DNA from: Galbitalea sp. SE-J8
GTDB taxonomy: Bacteria; Actinomycetota; Actinomycetes; Actinomycetales; Microbacteriaceae
Assembly (NCBI RefSeq): GCF_030345695.1
Contig: NZ_JAUASV010000006.1
Coordinates: 62,001-126,000, forward strand
DNA length: 64,000 nucleotides
Reading direction: 5' to 3'
Position 1 is the stretch's first letter. Every line of letters starts with the position of its first letter. Shown here in pieces: positions 23,854-32,558 of the stretch. The position numbers and the translations under genes are program-made. Under the pieces are notes generated by a model that was not told the DNA's origin, did no database searches, and was given only the letters and a program-made list of their open reading frames with translations.

Positions 23854-24756
23854 TCACCGAGTGGCGACCGCCGCCTTGACGATCACGTCGACGACCTTGG
23901 CGGGGTGCGACACGAGCGACAGATGCGACGAGGCGATCTTCGTGACATGGGAGTGGGCGCGAGCGGCCATGGTGAGCTGCTGTGCCGGCGGGATGACCTT
24001 GTCCTGCAGGCCGACCAGGTCCCACGACGGGATGGTCTTCCAGGCCGGTGTGCCGGAGGGCTCGCCCACGGTCAGCAGCGAGGCCGGGCTCTGCGACGCG
24101 GCGAGCACGCGGGCGCGGCTGCGAGGGAGATCGCCCGCCATGGCCTTCACGAAGACGCTCGGCAGCAGGTACGTGTCGTAGATGCCGTCGGGCGCACCCG
24201 GGTACGGAACGAGGGAGAAGACCGACGTCGGGTCGGTGGATGCCGGGGCCAGCGCCGACGCAGGGCCGGCGAGCTCCGCCACGGTCTCACCCGCGGCCGG
24301 GATGAAGGCGTCGTCGTAGACGAGCGCCTTGACGTTGCGGTTCCCGGTCGCCGCGTTCGTGATGACCGCGCCCCCGTAGGAGTGCCCGACCAAGACGATC
24401 GAGCCGGGGATGGTGGCCAGGTACGCCTTGAGATAGGCGCTGTCCTCACTGAGTCCGCGCAGCGGATTCGGCGCCACGTTCACGGTGTAGCCGCGGCTCT
24501 GCAGCCGCCCGACGACGCCGCTCCAGCTGGAGCCGTCCGCCCACGCGCCGTGCACGAGCACGACGGTCGGCTTGGATGCGGGCTGGTGCGCGGTGCTGCT
24601 CCCCGCCGCGAACGCGATCGTGGACGGGACGAGGACGGCGAGGGCTACGGCGGCCGCCGCGACCATGCCGAGCCGAGTGCCCAGCGCTCGTCGACGCGAG
24701 GGCGGCCCGCTCTCATCCGTCATCGGGGTGCGAGCGGGGGTTCTGCGGATGGTCAT
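23854..24756 (-). CDS. Secreted or anchored alpha/beta hydrolase
   Basis: 300 residues. A basic N-terminus plus hydrophobic stretch (MVAAAAVALAVLVPSTIAFAAG, about residues 31-51) looks like a signal peptide. It is followed by a small esterase domain: VVLVHGAWADGSSWSGVV (oxyanion region), GHSYGGAVI (nucleophile), and a late histidine in SSHLSLVSHPAKV. It resembles the AB-hydrolase group that includes salicylate esterase- and hydroxynitrile lyase-like proteins. The start at ATG 24754-24756 has AAGG upstream; ATG 24721-24723 is an alternative. Together with the neighbouring esterase and regulator it forms one block. Confidence 0.87.
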   Translation of the reverse strand: MTIRRTPARTPMTDESGPPSRRRALGTRLGMVAAAAVALAVLVPSTIAFAAGSSTAHQPASKPTVVLVHGAWADGSSWSGVVGRLQSRGYTVNVAPNPLRGLSEDSAYLKAYLATIPGSIVLVGHSYGGAVITNAATGNRNVKALVYDDAFIPAAGETVAELAGPASALAPASTDPTSVFSLVPYPGAPDGIYDTYLLPSVFVKAMAGDLPRSRARVLAASQSPASLLTVGEPSGTPAWKTIPSWDLVGLQDKVIPPAQQLTMAARAHSHVTKIASSHLSLVSHPAKVVDVIVKAAVATR

Positions 24757-24936
24757 GTGCGTGCCTTCGTTCTGGGCCCATCGAGGTGGACCGGATGGTG
24801 GATGTCGCCGTCGATCCGGCTGTGCATCCCGTGACAGTGCCGACCGTAAGCGCCCGCCGGACGGGCGGAGTCGGCCCGGCGGAACATCACCTGGCGGGCG
24901 GACCGTTCTCACCCATTCGGGTGAGCGATCGCGCGG

Positions 24937-27711
24937 CTACTCGCCGATCTCGGCGACCGCGAGGCTCAGTTGCACTCGCGAGGTCACCCCGAGCTTGTGG
25001 AACACGGAGCGAAGGTGGGTGGCGATGGTGTTGGGCGACAGCACGAGCACCTGCGCCGCGGACCGGTTCGTGTGGCCGGCCGCGATCAGGCGCGCCACCC
25101 GCTGCTCGCTGCTCGTCAGCGACTCCCAGCCGTCGGCGGGTCGCGGGCTCGCCGCCGCCCACCGTCGGCGGCGTACGCCGGCGCCCTGCAGCAGCGCTTG
25201 CACGCCGCGGGCCTCGCCGTGCGCGCCCAACGAGGTGTACAGGTCCCACGCGTCATCCAGCGCCGCCACGCCCGCGTCGTGGTGCTGCTCACGAAGCAGG
25301 GCCTGCCCGAGCAGGGTGGTGATCTGAGCCCTGGTCATCAGGCGCGGGCTCGATCGAGACACCTCGAGCGCGCCGACGAGAGCCTCAGTGCTCCCGGTCG
25401 TCAGTCCGACAGCGCACTGGGCGAGCGCGGCGTTCGTGGCGACACCGGGATTGCGACGGCGCAGCGCCTCGGTCAAGGATGCGATGTCCCGAGCGAGGTC
25501 GAGGTCGCCGGCCCGCATGGCGATCTGCAGCCCCGGCAGCAGCCAGCCCGGCTGCCACAGCCAGCGATGACGGATGCCGTGGGCCGGCCACAGCACGGAT
25601 CGGGTCGCCGCGAGCGCCTCATCATCCCTGCCCTCCGCGTGACTCAACCAGGCCTCGACGACCGTCAGCAGCAGCTCCTTGCTCACATCGACGGCGATGT
25701 GGGCCGTCGCCTGCACGAGCTGTGCGCGAGCCGTGACGAGGTCCCCGCGCATCTGCGCCACACGGCACAGCAGGGCTCTCGCCTCGCTGTGGAACGTGTA
25801 CTGCCTCAGCTCGTCGCCGGAGCGCAGGAGGGACTGCGCGTGGATCTCCGTGTCCTCGAGGCGGCCGAGCATGAAGCTCTGCCACATGAGGCCGAAGCTC
25901 ACGTCCGGCGGATAGGAGGATCGGCCCGCGGCGTTCGCGCGCGCCTCTGCCTCCGCGAGAATGGCCGCGCTCTCGTCGAGCCGGTCGAGCAGCTGCAGGC
26001 AGAGCACCTCGTCGTGCAGGTAGTCCATTCCGGCCACGACGCGCATGCGACGGTAGAACGCCAGAGCCGCGTCCGCGGAGCCCTCGTTCCGGGCCATCTC
26101 GCCCAGCGCCTGCAGCGCCGTGGTCTGGGCGGCGGCATCCTGGCTTCGCTCGCCGGCGGCCAGGGCCTCTTCGGCATCCGCCACGGCGATCTGCGGCTCT
26201 CTGCTCCACGAGAGAGCTCGGAGCGCCAGGAGGCGCGCTCGTGTGCCGTCGGAAAGGTGCGCGAGCCGCTGCGCGGCGTCGACGCGCTCCTGCATCTCGA
26301 TCAACTCGCCGCGAGCCCACAGGGAGTGCGCGACGACGATCTGCACCCGGGCGGCCAGCTCGTCGTCGAGGTCGCCGGCGAGGAGCCGCTCCGCGAGTGC
26401 GCGCGCGTCCCGGCCGCGATCGGCGGCGTTCAGCAGCGCGAGCGCCTCCAGCCCGCACTCGCCCCATCCGTCGGCCGCCGGAGAGGAGAGCGAGAACGCG
26501 CGTTGCGCCAGGTCGGCGGCCGTCTCGGGCGCCGTCTCCGAGGTCGCCCTCGCTGCCCGGCGAAGGATGTCGATCGCCGCGGTGTCGCCCGGCGCCGCGC
26601 TGCGCATGACATGCCCGGCGGCGTCCAGCTCGGTCCGCCCGGTGTGCAGGAAGTGCTCGGCGGCCGCGCGATGCTGCGCGCGGCGGACGGACGGCAGCAG
26701 ATCCGCGTAGACCGCCTGGCGGAGCAGATCGTGCCGGAACACCAGCAGGTCGCCCGTGTCATCCAGGATGCCGGCTCGCACGACCGGCTCCAGCCAGGGG
26801 AGCACGCTGCCGGTCTGCGGTCCGCCGAGCAGGGCGGCGGCGTCGGCGATGAGGAACGACCGCCCGAGCACCGCACCGATGCGGACGAGCTGCACGCTCG
26901 GAGCCGGCAGGGTCTCCAAGCGGGCGCGTACGCCGAGCACGAGCGAGTCCGGCAGCCCCGAACGGTCGGCGGCACTCGCGGCAGGATCGCCCGGTCCGGC
27001 GTCGGGGACCCGCGTCGCCAGGCCGTCCAGCAGGGCGACCGCGAGGAACGGCACGCCGTCGGCCCCGGCGAGGAGCCCCTGCACGCGCGTGTCGATCACG
27101 TCGCCGAGGCGATCGACGGCGAGCTGCTCGATGGCGGCGGGGGTCAGCGCGCGCAGCGGGATACGGGCGACGGCCACGTCGCGAGACGCCGACCGGGCGA
27201 GCTCGTCCGTGCCTGCCGTCGGGCGGGTGGCGATGAGCCACACGATCGGCGAACCGGCCAACCGGCCGGGAAGCACGCGCAGCGCGAACAGGCTCGCGTG
27301 GTCCGCCCACTGCACGTCGTCGATGCAGATCAGGGTCGGTTGTCTGGCGGCCTCCGCCTCGAGCGCGTCGACGATCGCATCCGTGAGCCAGAGCGGATGA
27401 CGCTGCACGGCGGCGAGGGCGCCGAACGCCCGGTGGGAGAGCAGCGGTGCCGGGCCGGACCGCAGCGCCAGGAGCACGGCGGCCATCTGGGCGATCTGGT
27501 CGGACTCCTCGGCGCGCCCGATCCCGATGCGGTAGCCGAGATCGCCCGCGTGCCCGCAGATCTCCCGCAGCAGCGCCGTCTTGCCGATCCCGCCTTCTCC
27601 GGACACCAGCAGCACAGCGCCCTGTCCGGTGTCGGCCGTCCGGCGCAGCACGGTGAGCGCGGCCGTCAGCTCGTCGGCTCTGCCCCGCACCGGACGGGGA
27701 GGGCGATCCAT
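24937..27711 (-). CDS. LuxR family regulator with AAA-type ATPase domain (LAL type)
   Basis: 924 residues, the large ATP-binding LuxR (LAL/MalT-like) architecture. Walker A is GEGGIGKT (residues 38-45) and Walker B is LICIDDVQWAD (about 128-138). A long helical TPR-like region follows, then a C-terminal LuxR HTH (LTSSEQRVARLIAAGHTNRSAAQVLVLSPNTIATHLRSVFHKLGV). These proteins sense a ligand and activate nearby operons. Two hydrolase genes lie directly downstream on the same strand and are the natural candidates for its targets. Start at the ATG 27709-27711; the frame continues upstream but runs into the palindrome at 27781-27854. Confidence 0.93.
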   Translation of the reverse strand: MDRPPRPVRGRADELTAALTVLRRTADTGQGAVLLVSGEGGIGKTALLREICGHAGDLGYRIGIGRAEESDQIAQMAAVLLALRSGPAPLLSHRAFGALAAVQRHPLWLTDAIVDALEAEAARQPTLICIDDVQWADHASLFALRVLPGRLAGSPIVWLIATRPTAGTDELARSASRDVAVARIPLRALTPAAIEQLAVDRLGDVIDTRVQGLLAGADGVPFLAVALLDGLATRVPDAGPGDPAASAADRSGLPDSLVLGVRARLETLPAPSVQLVRIGAVLGRSFLIADAAALLGGPQTGSVLPWLEPVVRAGILDDTGDLLVFRHDLLRQAVYADLLPSVRRAQHRAAAEHFLHTGRTELDAAGHVMRSAAPGDTAAIDILRRAARATSETAPETAADLAQRAFSLSSPAADGWGECGLEALALLNAADRGRDARALAERLLAGDLDDELAARVQIVVAHSLWARGELIEMQERVDAAQRLAHLSDGTRARLLALRALSWSREPQIAVADAEEALAAGERSQDAAAQTTALQALGEMARNEGSADAALAFYRRMRVVAGMDYLHDEVLCLQLLDRLDESAAILAEAEARANAAGRSSYPPDVSFGLMWQSFMLGRLEDTEIHAQSLLRSGDELRQYTFHSEARALLCRVAQMRGDLVTARAQLVQATAHIAVDVSKELLLTVVEAWLSHAEGRDDEALAATRSVLWPAHGIRHRWLWQPGWLLPGLQIAMRAGDLDLARDIASLTEALRRRNPGVATNAALAQCAVGLTTGSTEALVGALEVSRSSPRLMTRAQITTLLGQALLREQHHDAGVAALDDAWDLYTSLGAHGEARGVQALLQGAGVRRRRWAAASPRPADGWESLTSSEQRVARLIAAGHTNRSAAQVLVLSPNTIATHLRSVFHKLGVTSRVQLSLAVAEIGE

Positions 27712-27780
27712 GTGCGAATCCTGATCGCTCGTCGGTCGGTTCTCAAGGGGGTCCCGAGGTCGCCCAGGCGCCGTGCGTGT

Positions 27781-27854
27781 CCCGTGTGAGGACGTTCTGC
27801 GCGTGTGAGGACGGCCTGGGCCGTCCTCACACGCGCAGAACGTCCTCACACGGG
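27781..27854. repeat. Long palindrome, copy 2 (34-bp perfect arms)
   Basis: Left arm 27781-27814 and right arm 27821-27854 are exact complements; the loop is CCTGGG. The arm sequence equals copy 1, extended outward by CCCGT on the left and its complement on the right. It lies between the LuxR gene start and the PrsW gene end. With copy 1 it brackets the regulator plus two hydrolase genes. Confidence 0.97.
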
Positions 27855-27908
27855 CGGGCGACGCCACGGGCGGCACGGGCACCACGGGCGGCACGAGCGG
27901 CGGCGGGG

Positions 27909-29111
27909 TCAGCCGCGCCGCAGGGCCTCCTGCAGCACCGCGCGCTCGGAGACGATCGACGCGAGCAGCGCCTGCTCGTCGACCTCGGCGCCCACGGCAT
28001 CCCGACCCGTGACGATGCGCTGGCGCGTGAAGGCGAGCCGCGTCGCATCCCTCGTGTAGCGCCGCATCACCGAGCCGAGGCCGCGCGCGCGAGCCCAGGC
28101 CCGCGCCTGGCGGCGGCCCGAGCCGGTCGCGAGCGAGGTCACCTCGCCCGGACTGAACCAGCCGGCGGCCGCGTACTCGCTGAGCCGCCGGTAGGTGAGC
28201 CGCGCCTCCTGCGTGCGCAGGTAGACCACGAGCAGCACCCCGCCCACGAAGATCGGGATCTGCACGACCGCGTAATAGCCGAAGAACGACGGCACGACGT
28301 AGAGCGCACCGTTCCACAGCGCGTGGAGCGCGATCGCGGGAATCAGCCCGACGACGAAGGCCACCAGGCCGAGCCCGACACGTCCGCGCTGCGCCGCGAG
28401 ACCGAGCGCGAGGCCCGTCATCGCCGTGAAGATCACGTGCGCGAACGGCGACATCAGCCCCCGCACGAAGAAGACGTAGAGCAGGTCGGAGCCGACACCG
28501 CCGTCGAGCACCTCCGAGCCGAAGTAGACGATGTTCTCGGTGAACGCGAATCCGCCCGCGACCCACGCCGCGTAGACGACCCCGTCGACGGGCGAGTCGA
28601 GGTGCCGGCGCGCGACGAGGAACACGAGCAGCACGCCGAGGCCCTTGCCGACCTCCTCGATCACCGGGGCGCCCACGACGGAACCGACGAGGTCGGCGAC
28701 GTCGCTCGCACCGGTCGCCGCGAGCAGCGCGCTGTCGACGCCGCCCTCGACGACGAGCGCGATGAGCACCGCGACGCCCGCGCCCCAGAGCACGCAGAAC
28801 ACCAGGATGCCGCGCGGCTCGGGCTCCCAGCGGTCGATCCAGCTCACCCCGGCCAGCACGATCGCGAGCGGGATGAGCGCGAGCACTCCCCCGACGCCCG
28901 CGGCGACGGGACCGAGCAGCGACACGACGAGAGCGCCGGTGAGCAGCAGCACGAGCGCGAGCACGCTGATCGCGACGGCGCCGAACGCAACGAGCGACCG
29001 CCGCCGCGGGCGCACGGCGGGCTGACCGAGCCCGGACTGCACCTGGTCGACGACGTGCCCGGGCGCGGCGACCGGCAGGATGCGCGGCGGACCCCCGAAC
29101 GGCGTGCTCAT
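27909..29111 (-). CDS. PrsW family intramembrane metalloprotease
   Basis: 400 residues, about nine transmembrane helices. The PrsW/CPBP-like motifs are visible: VIEEVGKG (EExxK), FAFTENIVYF (FxxxEN), HVIFTAMTG and HALWNG. In Bacillus, PrsW cleaves an anti-sigma factor at site 1. Here no sigma/anti-sigma pair is adjacent, so the substrate is unknown. The tail after about residue 310 is cytosolic and basic. The ATG is at 29109-29111, with the next membrane-protein gene ending 49 bp upstream. Confidence 0.92.
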   Translation of the reverse strand: MSTPFGGPPRILPVAAPGHVVDQVQSGLGQPAVRPRRRSLVAFGAVAISVLALVLLLTGALVVSLLGPVAAGVGGVLALIPLAIVLAGVSWIDRWEPEPRGILVFCVLWGAGVAVLIALVVEGGVDSALLAATGASDVADLVGSVVGAPVIEEVGKGLGVLLVFLVARRHLDSPVDGVVYAAWVAGGFAFTENIVYFGSEVLDGGVGSDLLYVFFVRGLMSPFAHVIFTAMTGLALGLAAQRGRVGLGLVAFVVGLIPAIALHALWNGALYVVPSFFGYYAVVQIPIFVGGVLLVVYLRTQEARLTYRRLSEYAAAGWFSPGEVTSLATGSGRRQARAWARARGLGSVMRRYTRDATRLAFTRQRIVTGRDAVGAEVDEQALLASIVSERAVLQEALRRG

Positions 29112-29160
29112 GCGGCGACTGTAGCGGGACGCGGCATCCGTCGGTCCGCTCCGTCCGCGG

Positions 29161-30075
29161 TCAGCCCTGCTGGTCCCGCAGGATCTGCAGGGCTCGCGTC
29201 ACCCGGTCGCCGAGCCCAGCGGTGCGCCGGCGGGCCGTCTTCTCCCGCTCGTCGAGCAGGCACACGGCGTCGGCGCGGCGCACCTGGTTGACCGCGTGCT
29301 GCGCGACCTTGGCGCCGAGCGCGAGCCGCGACGCGAGCAGCGCGAACAGGAAACTGAGCGCCGTGGCCACGAGAGCCACGATCGCGGTGAGCGGCTCGGC
29401 GTCCACGATCGCCGCGGCGCCGACCACGAGCGCGAGCACCGCGGGGGCCAGCCGCCACGGGTTCGCCCGCCACAGGTACGCGTTCGCGGTCTTCCAGCGC
29501 ACGCGGCCGACGGCGCCGAGTCCGGCCGCGGGCACCACGGCGAGCTCGGCGGCCATCGCGTCGAGCCGCGCACGGATCGCCCGCAGGCCGGAGCGATCGC
29601 GCAGGCCGAAACGGATGCGGCGGTGCCGCTCGTCGATGCGCGCGAGCTGGGCGCGGAACGCGTCCACCTGCTCGCTCGTGAGCTGACGCTCCGGATGCTC
29701 GGCGAGGTTCGCCCGCAGCACCGCGTAGCTCGCCGACCCGCCGCGCAGCGCGAGGGCGAGCACGCCGAGCGCCCCGAACACGGCGACGAGCACCGCGCCC
29801 ACGAACACGAGCACGCCCACGAACGCCTCGCCCTCGTCGAGCGCGAGGTGCACGGACACGTCCACACCCGTTCCGACCAGGATGACGAGCACGACCGCCG
29901 CGATGAGCGCCCAGCCGTTCTCGGTCACCGCCCGCCCGGTCTCCGTCGCGCGCGGGCCGCGGTCCGCGGCCGTCGCGACGCCGATGACGGATGTGACCGC
30001 CCCGGCGCCGAGGACGAACAGGACCACGACCCACGCCACGGTTCCCCACGTCACGACGTCGGCGAGCCAGAGCAT
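29161..30075 (-). CDS. Hypothetical multi-pass membrane protein
   Basis: 304 residues, no family recognised. About six hydrophobic helices occur in two groups: three or four at the N-terminus (WGTVAWVVVLFVLGAGAV; IAAVVLVILVGTG; GVLVFVGAVLVAVFGALGVLALAL) and two after residue 210. They are separated by a charged, probably coiled-coil segment (HPERQLTSEQVDAFRAQLARIDERHRRIRF). Same strand as PrsW, 49 bp upstream of it, so co-transcription is likely. The start region is preceded by a cluster of dispersed repeats. Confidence 0.7.
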   Translation of the reverse strand: MLWLADVVTWGTVAWVVVLFVLGAGAVTSVIGVATAADRGPRATETGRAVTENGWALIAAVVLVILVGTGVDVSVHLALDEGEAFVGVLVFVGAVLVAVFGALGVLALALRGGSASYAVLRANLAEHPERQLTSEQVDAFRAQLARIDERHRRIRFGLRDRSGLRAIRARLDAMAAELAVVPAAGLGAVGRVRWKTANAYLWRANPWRLAPAVLALVVGAAAIVDAEPLTAIVALVATALSFLFALLASRLALGAKVAQHAVNQVRRADAVCLLDEREKTARRRTAGLGDRVTRALQILRDQQG

Positions 30076-30172
30076 GCCGCGACCCTACCGCGCGGAGATA
30101 CGGGACTCAGCCGCAGCCCGTCGAGGGGCGCCCGGGCGGAGCGAGCACACGGCTCGGCCGTCGCGCAGCGGT

Positions 30173-30319
30173 GGTCTCGAGACGCGACCTCGCTGCGCTC
30201 GGGTGCTCCTCGACCAACGGGAGGGCGCTCGGGCGCACCTCGACCAACGGGGGCGGTCGTCGCGCAGCGGTGGTCTCGAGACGCAACCTCGCTGCGCTCG
30301 GGCGCTCCTCGACCAGCGG
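30173..30319. repeat. Dispersed repeat: two full copies and one partial
   Basis: Copies at 30173-30220 and 30272-30319 share GGTCTCGAGACGC ... CCTCGCTGCGCTCGGG ... CTCCTCGACCA(A/G)CGG. A partial unit at 30221-30250 repeats the end of the element. GTCGCGCAGCGGT precedes both full copies, so the duplicated block is longer than the core. Same family as 5789-5961. The 265-bp gap 30076-30340 contains nothing else that I can identify. Confidence 0.9.
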
Positions 30320-30340
30320 GACGGGGGGGCGGGCGACGCG

Positions 30341-30979
30341 TTACGCCGCGGGGAGCAGGAGCACCGGGCCCGCGCCCGACGCGACGTCGTCGCGGGCCTT
30401 GTCGGCATCCGCGATCCCGTAGCTCGTGACCGTGAGGTCGTCGAACACGCCACGGCGCACCGCCTGGAACACGTCGACGGCCGCCTGCTGGCCGACGCCG
30501 TGGCCGCCGCGCCAGCGGCGAGCGGCCTCGAAGTCGGCGGGGGTGACCACGACATCCGCCGCGGCGGGGCCGTCGACGAGGATCGCGCCGAGGTCGCTCG
30601 CCCACGCGCGCACGAAATCGTCGGCGCCCGAGGGGTCCTCGTGCACGAAGAGCGTGTTGCCACGCCCGACCGGACGCTGGAAGCGCAGCACGGCGCGGGC
30701 CACGAGGCCGAGCGGCAGGAACGCCGCCGCCTTCTCCAGCGCGACGTCCTTCGGGAAGCCGATCAGGTCGCGCTCGGGCAGCAGCGGGTTGAGCCCGCCG
30801 TTGCCGGACGTGACGCGGTACGACACCCGGTCCCCGGGCGCGAACCCGCCGGCCTCGGGCCCGACCGCCTCGACGAGCCCCGCGGCCTGCACCCCCAGAG
30901 CGCTCATCCCGAGCGCTTGGACGCGCACACGCACCTGACCCTTGGCGGGACGAGGAACGAGAGAACGGGAACGGGGCAT
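30341..30979 (-). CDS. Short quinone-oxidoreductase-like (MDR) protein, probably non-catalytic or decayed
   Basis: 212 residues that follow the zinc-independent alcohol dehydrogenase/quinone oxidoreductase plan, but only about two thirds of its usual length (~320). Recognisable parts: KGQVRVRVQALGMSALGVQAAGLVEAVGPEAGGFAPGDRVSYRV (GroES-like domain) and EKAAAFLPLGLVARAVLRF. The Rossmann GxGxxG is missing, and the last ~70 residues retain only the pattern around VDVFQAVRRGVFDDL. It may be a pseudogene with its frame intact or a reduced paralogue. ATG at 30977-30979. Confidence 0.6.
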   Translation of the reverse strand: MPRSRSLVPRPAKGQVRVRVQALGMSALGVQAAGLVEAVGPEAGGFAPGDRVSYRVTSGNGGLNPLLPERDLIGFPKDVALEKAAAFLPLGLVARAVLRFQRPVGRGNTLFVHEDPSGADDFVRAWASDLGAILVDGPAAADVVVTPADFEAARRWRGGHGVGQQAAVDVFQAVRRGVFDDLTVTSYGIADADKARDDVASGAGPVLLLPAA

Positions 30980-31083
30980 GCCTGCTACTCCTGGGGTGGG
31001 TGCCGATGCCGACAATCGTCGGCGACCTCCGTCTCAACCGCACGCGAGACCGGGTTATTCCCGGTCAGCGCGCGCTTCGGCGC

Positions 31084-32460
31084 TCAGTACGCCTTGCCGG
31101 GATTGAGGATGCCGAGCGGGTCGAACAGCGCCTTGATGCCGCGCTGCAGCTGCTGCTGGTCGTCGCCGAGCTCGTCGCCGATCCAGCGCTTCTTGAGCAG
31201 GCCGACGCCGTGCTCGCCCGTGAGCGTGCCGCCGAGTGCGAGCGCCGCGACGAACATCTCGTCCGCGGCGCGCCAGACGTGCTCGGGCACGCCGTCCGGG
31301 TCCAACGGGTCGGGCGTGAACACGAAGTTCGGGTGCAGATTGCCGTCGCCCGCGTGCGCGATCGTCGGTATCTCGAGGCCGAACCGGCGCTCGATGTCGG
31401 CGATGCGCGCGAACATCTCGGGCAGCGCGCTGCGCGGCACGCAGACGTCCTCGATGAGCACGCGGCCGCGGCGCTCCATCGCGCCGTGGAACGAGCGGCG
31501 CACCCGGAACAGCCCCTCGCTCTCGTCCGGGTCCGTCGTGAGCTCCGCCTCGCCGCCGAGGGAGCGGATGACGGCGAGCGAGTCGTCCGCATCCGCCGCG
31601 GCACCCGGTCCGTCGTGGTGCACGAGCAGGAACGCGGCCTCGCGCGCCGGCTGACCGAGATACGCCGCGATCACAGCGACCGAGCGGGCGTCGAGCACCT
31701 CCATGATCGCGGGCACGAGACCCGAGGCCGAGATGACGGATGCGGCGCGCGCCGCCCGCTCGACGTCCGGGAAATACGCGGCGATCGTCGCGATCCCGCC
31801 CCGCGGGAGCGGGCGCAGCCGCACCGTCGCGCGCGCGATGACGCCGAGCGTGCCCTCCGAGCCGACCAGCAGCGCCGTGAGATCGAGGCCCGCGACGCCC
31901 TTGACGGTGCGCCGCCCGAGATCGAGCACGCGGCCGTCGGCGAGCACGACCGTGAGGCCGAGCACGGCGTCGCGCGTCACGCCGTATTTCGCGCACAGCA
32001 GCCCGCCCGCGTTCGTCGCGATGTTGCCGCCGACCGTCGAGATCGCGCGGCTCGCCGGATCGGGTGCGAACCACAGCCCGTGCGGGGCGAGCAGCGCGTT
32101 CAGGTCGCCGTTGATGATGCCGGGCTCGACGACGGCGTACTCGTCGTCGACGTTCAGCTCGACGAGCGCCGTCATGCGCGCCGTCGAGAGCACGAGCTCG
32201 CCCGCTCCCGCGACGGCCCCGCCCGCGAGTCCCGTGCCGGCGCCGCGCGTGACGACGGGCGTGCGCGTCTGCGTCGCGATCCGCATCGTCGCGACGATGT
32301 CGTCGATCTCGCGCGCGTTCACGACGGCCAGCGGGCGGTCCGGCGCCGCGTGCCCGGACTTGTCGGCGCGCGCGGCGTCGAGCTCGGCGGCATCCGTCGA
32401 CACCGCGTCGCCCAGCCGCGCCCGCAGCAGGTCGAGCACGGTCGCCATCGTGTCGGTCAC
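31084..32460 (-). CDS. FAD-linked oxidase of the glycolate oxidase (GlcD) / D-lactate dehydrogenase family
   Basis: 458 residues. PCMH FAD-binding domain with TPVVTRGAGTGLAGGAV and PDPASRAISTVGGNIATNAGGLLCAKYGVTRD; C-terminal cap domain with IPTIAHAGDGNLHPN and GTLTGEHGVGLLKK, the metal/substrate histidines of this family. Oxidises a 2-hydroxy acid (glycolate, D-lactate or similar). No GlcE/GlcF partners are adjacent, so the single-subunit type is likely. The start is the GTG at 32458-32460; an ATG four codons in is possible. Divergent from the alkylation-repair operon. Confidence 0.92.
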   Translation of the reverse strand: MTDTMATVLDLLRARLGDAVSTDAAELDAARADKSGHAAPDRPLAVVNAREIDDIVATMRIATQTRTPVVTRGAGTGLAGGAVAGAGELVLSTARMTALVELNVDDEYAVVEPGIINGDLNALLAPHGLWFAPDPASRAISTVGGNIATNAGGLLCAKYGVTRDAVLGLTVVLADGRVLDLGRRTVKGVAGLDLTALLVGSEGTLGVIARATVRLRPLPRGGIATIAAYFPDVERAARAASVISASGLVPAIMEVLDARSVAVIAAYLGQPAREAAFLLVHHDGPGAAADADDSLAVIRSLGGEAELTTDPDESEGLFRVRRSFHGAMERRGRVLIEDVCVPRSALPEMFARIADIERRFGLEIPTIAHAGDGNLHPNFVFTPDPLDPDGVPEHVWRAADEMFVAALALGGTLTGEHGVGLLKKRWIGDELGDDQQQLQRGIKALFDPLGILNPGKAY

Positions 32461-32558
32461 GCGTCCAGCGTAGGCATCCGCGCGCGCTCTCCTCCCGCGG
32501 GGCGGCAATGTCCGAGAACCGCGAACGGATGCCGGCGGCCGGTGCGAGAGTGGAGCGC

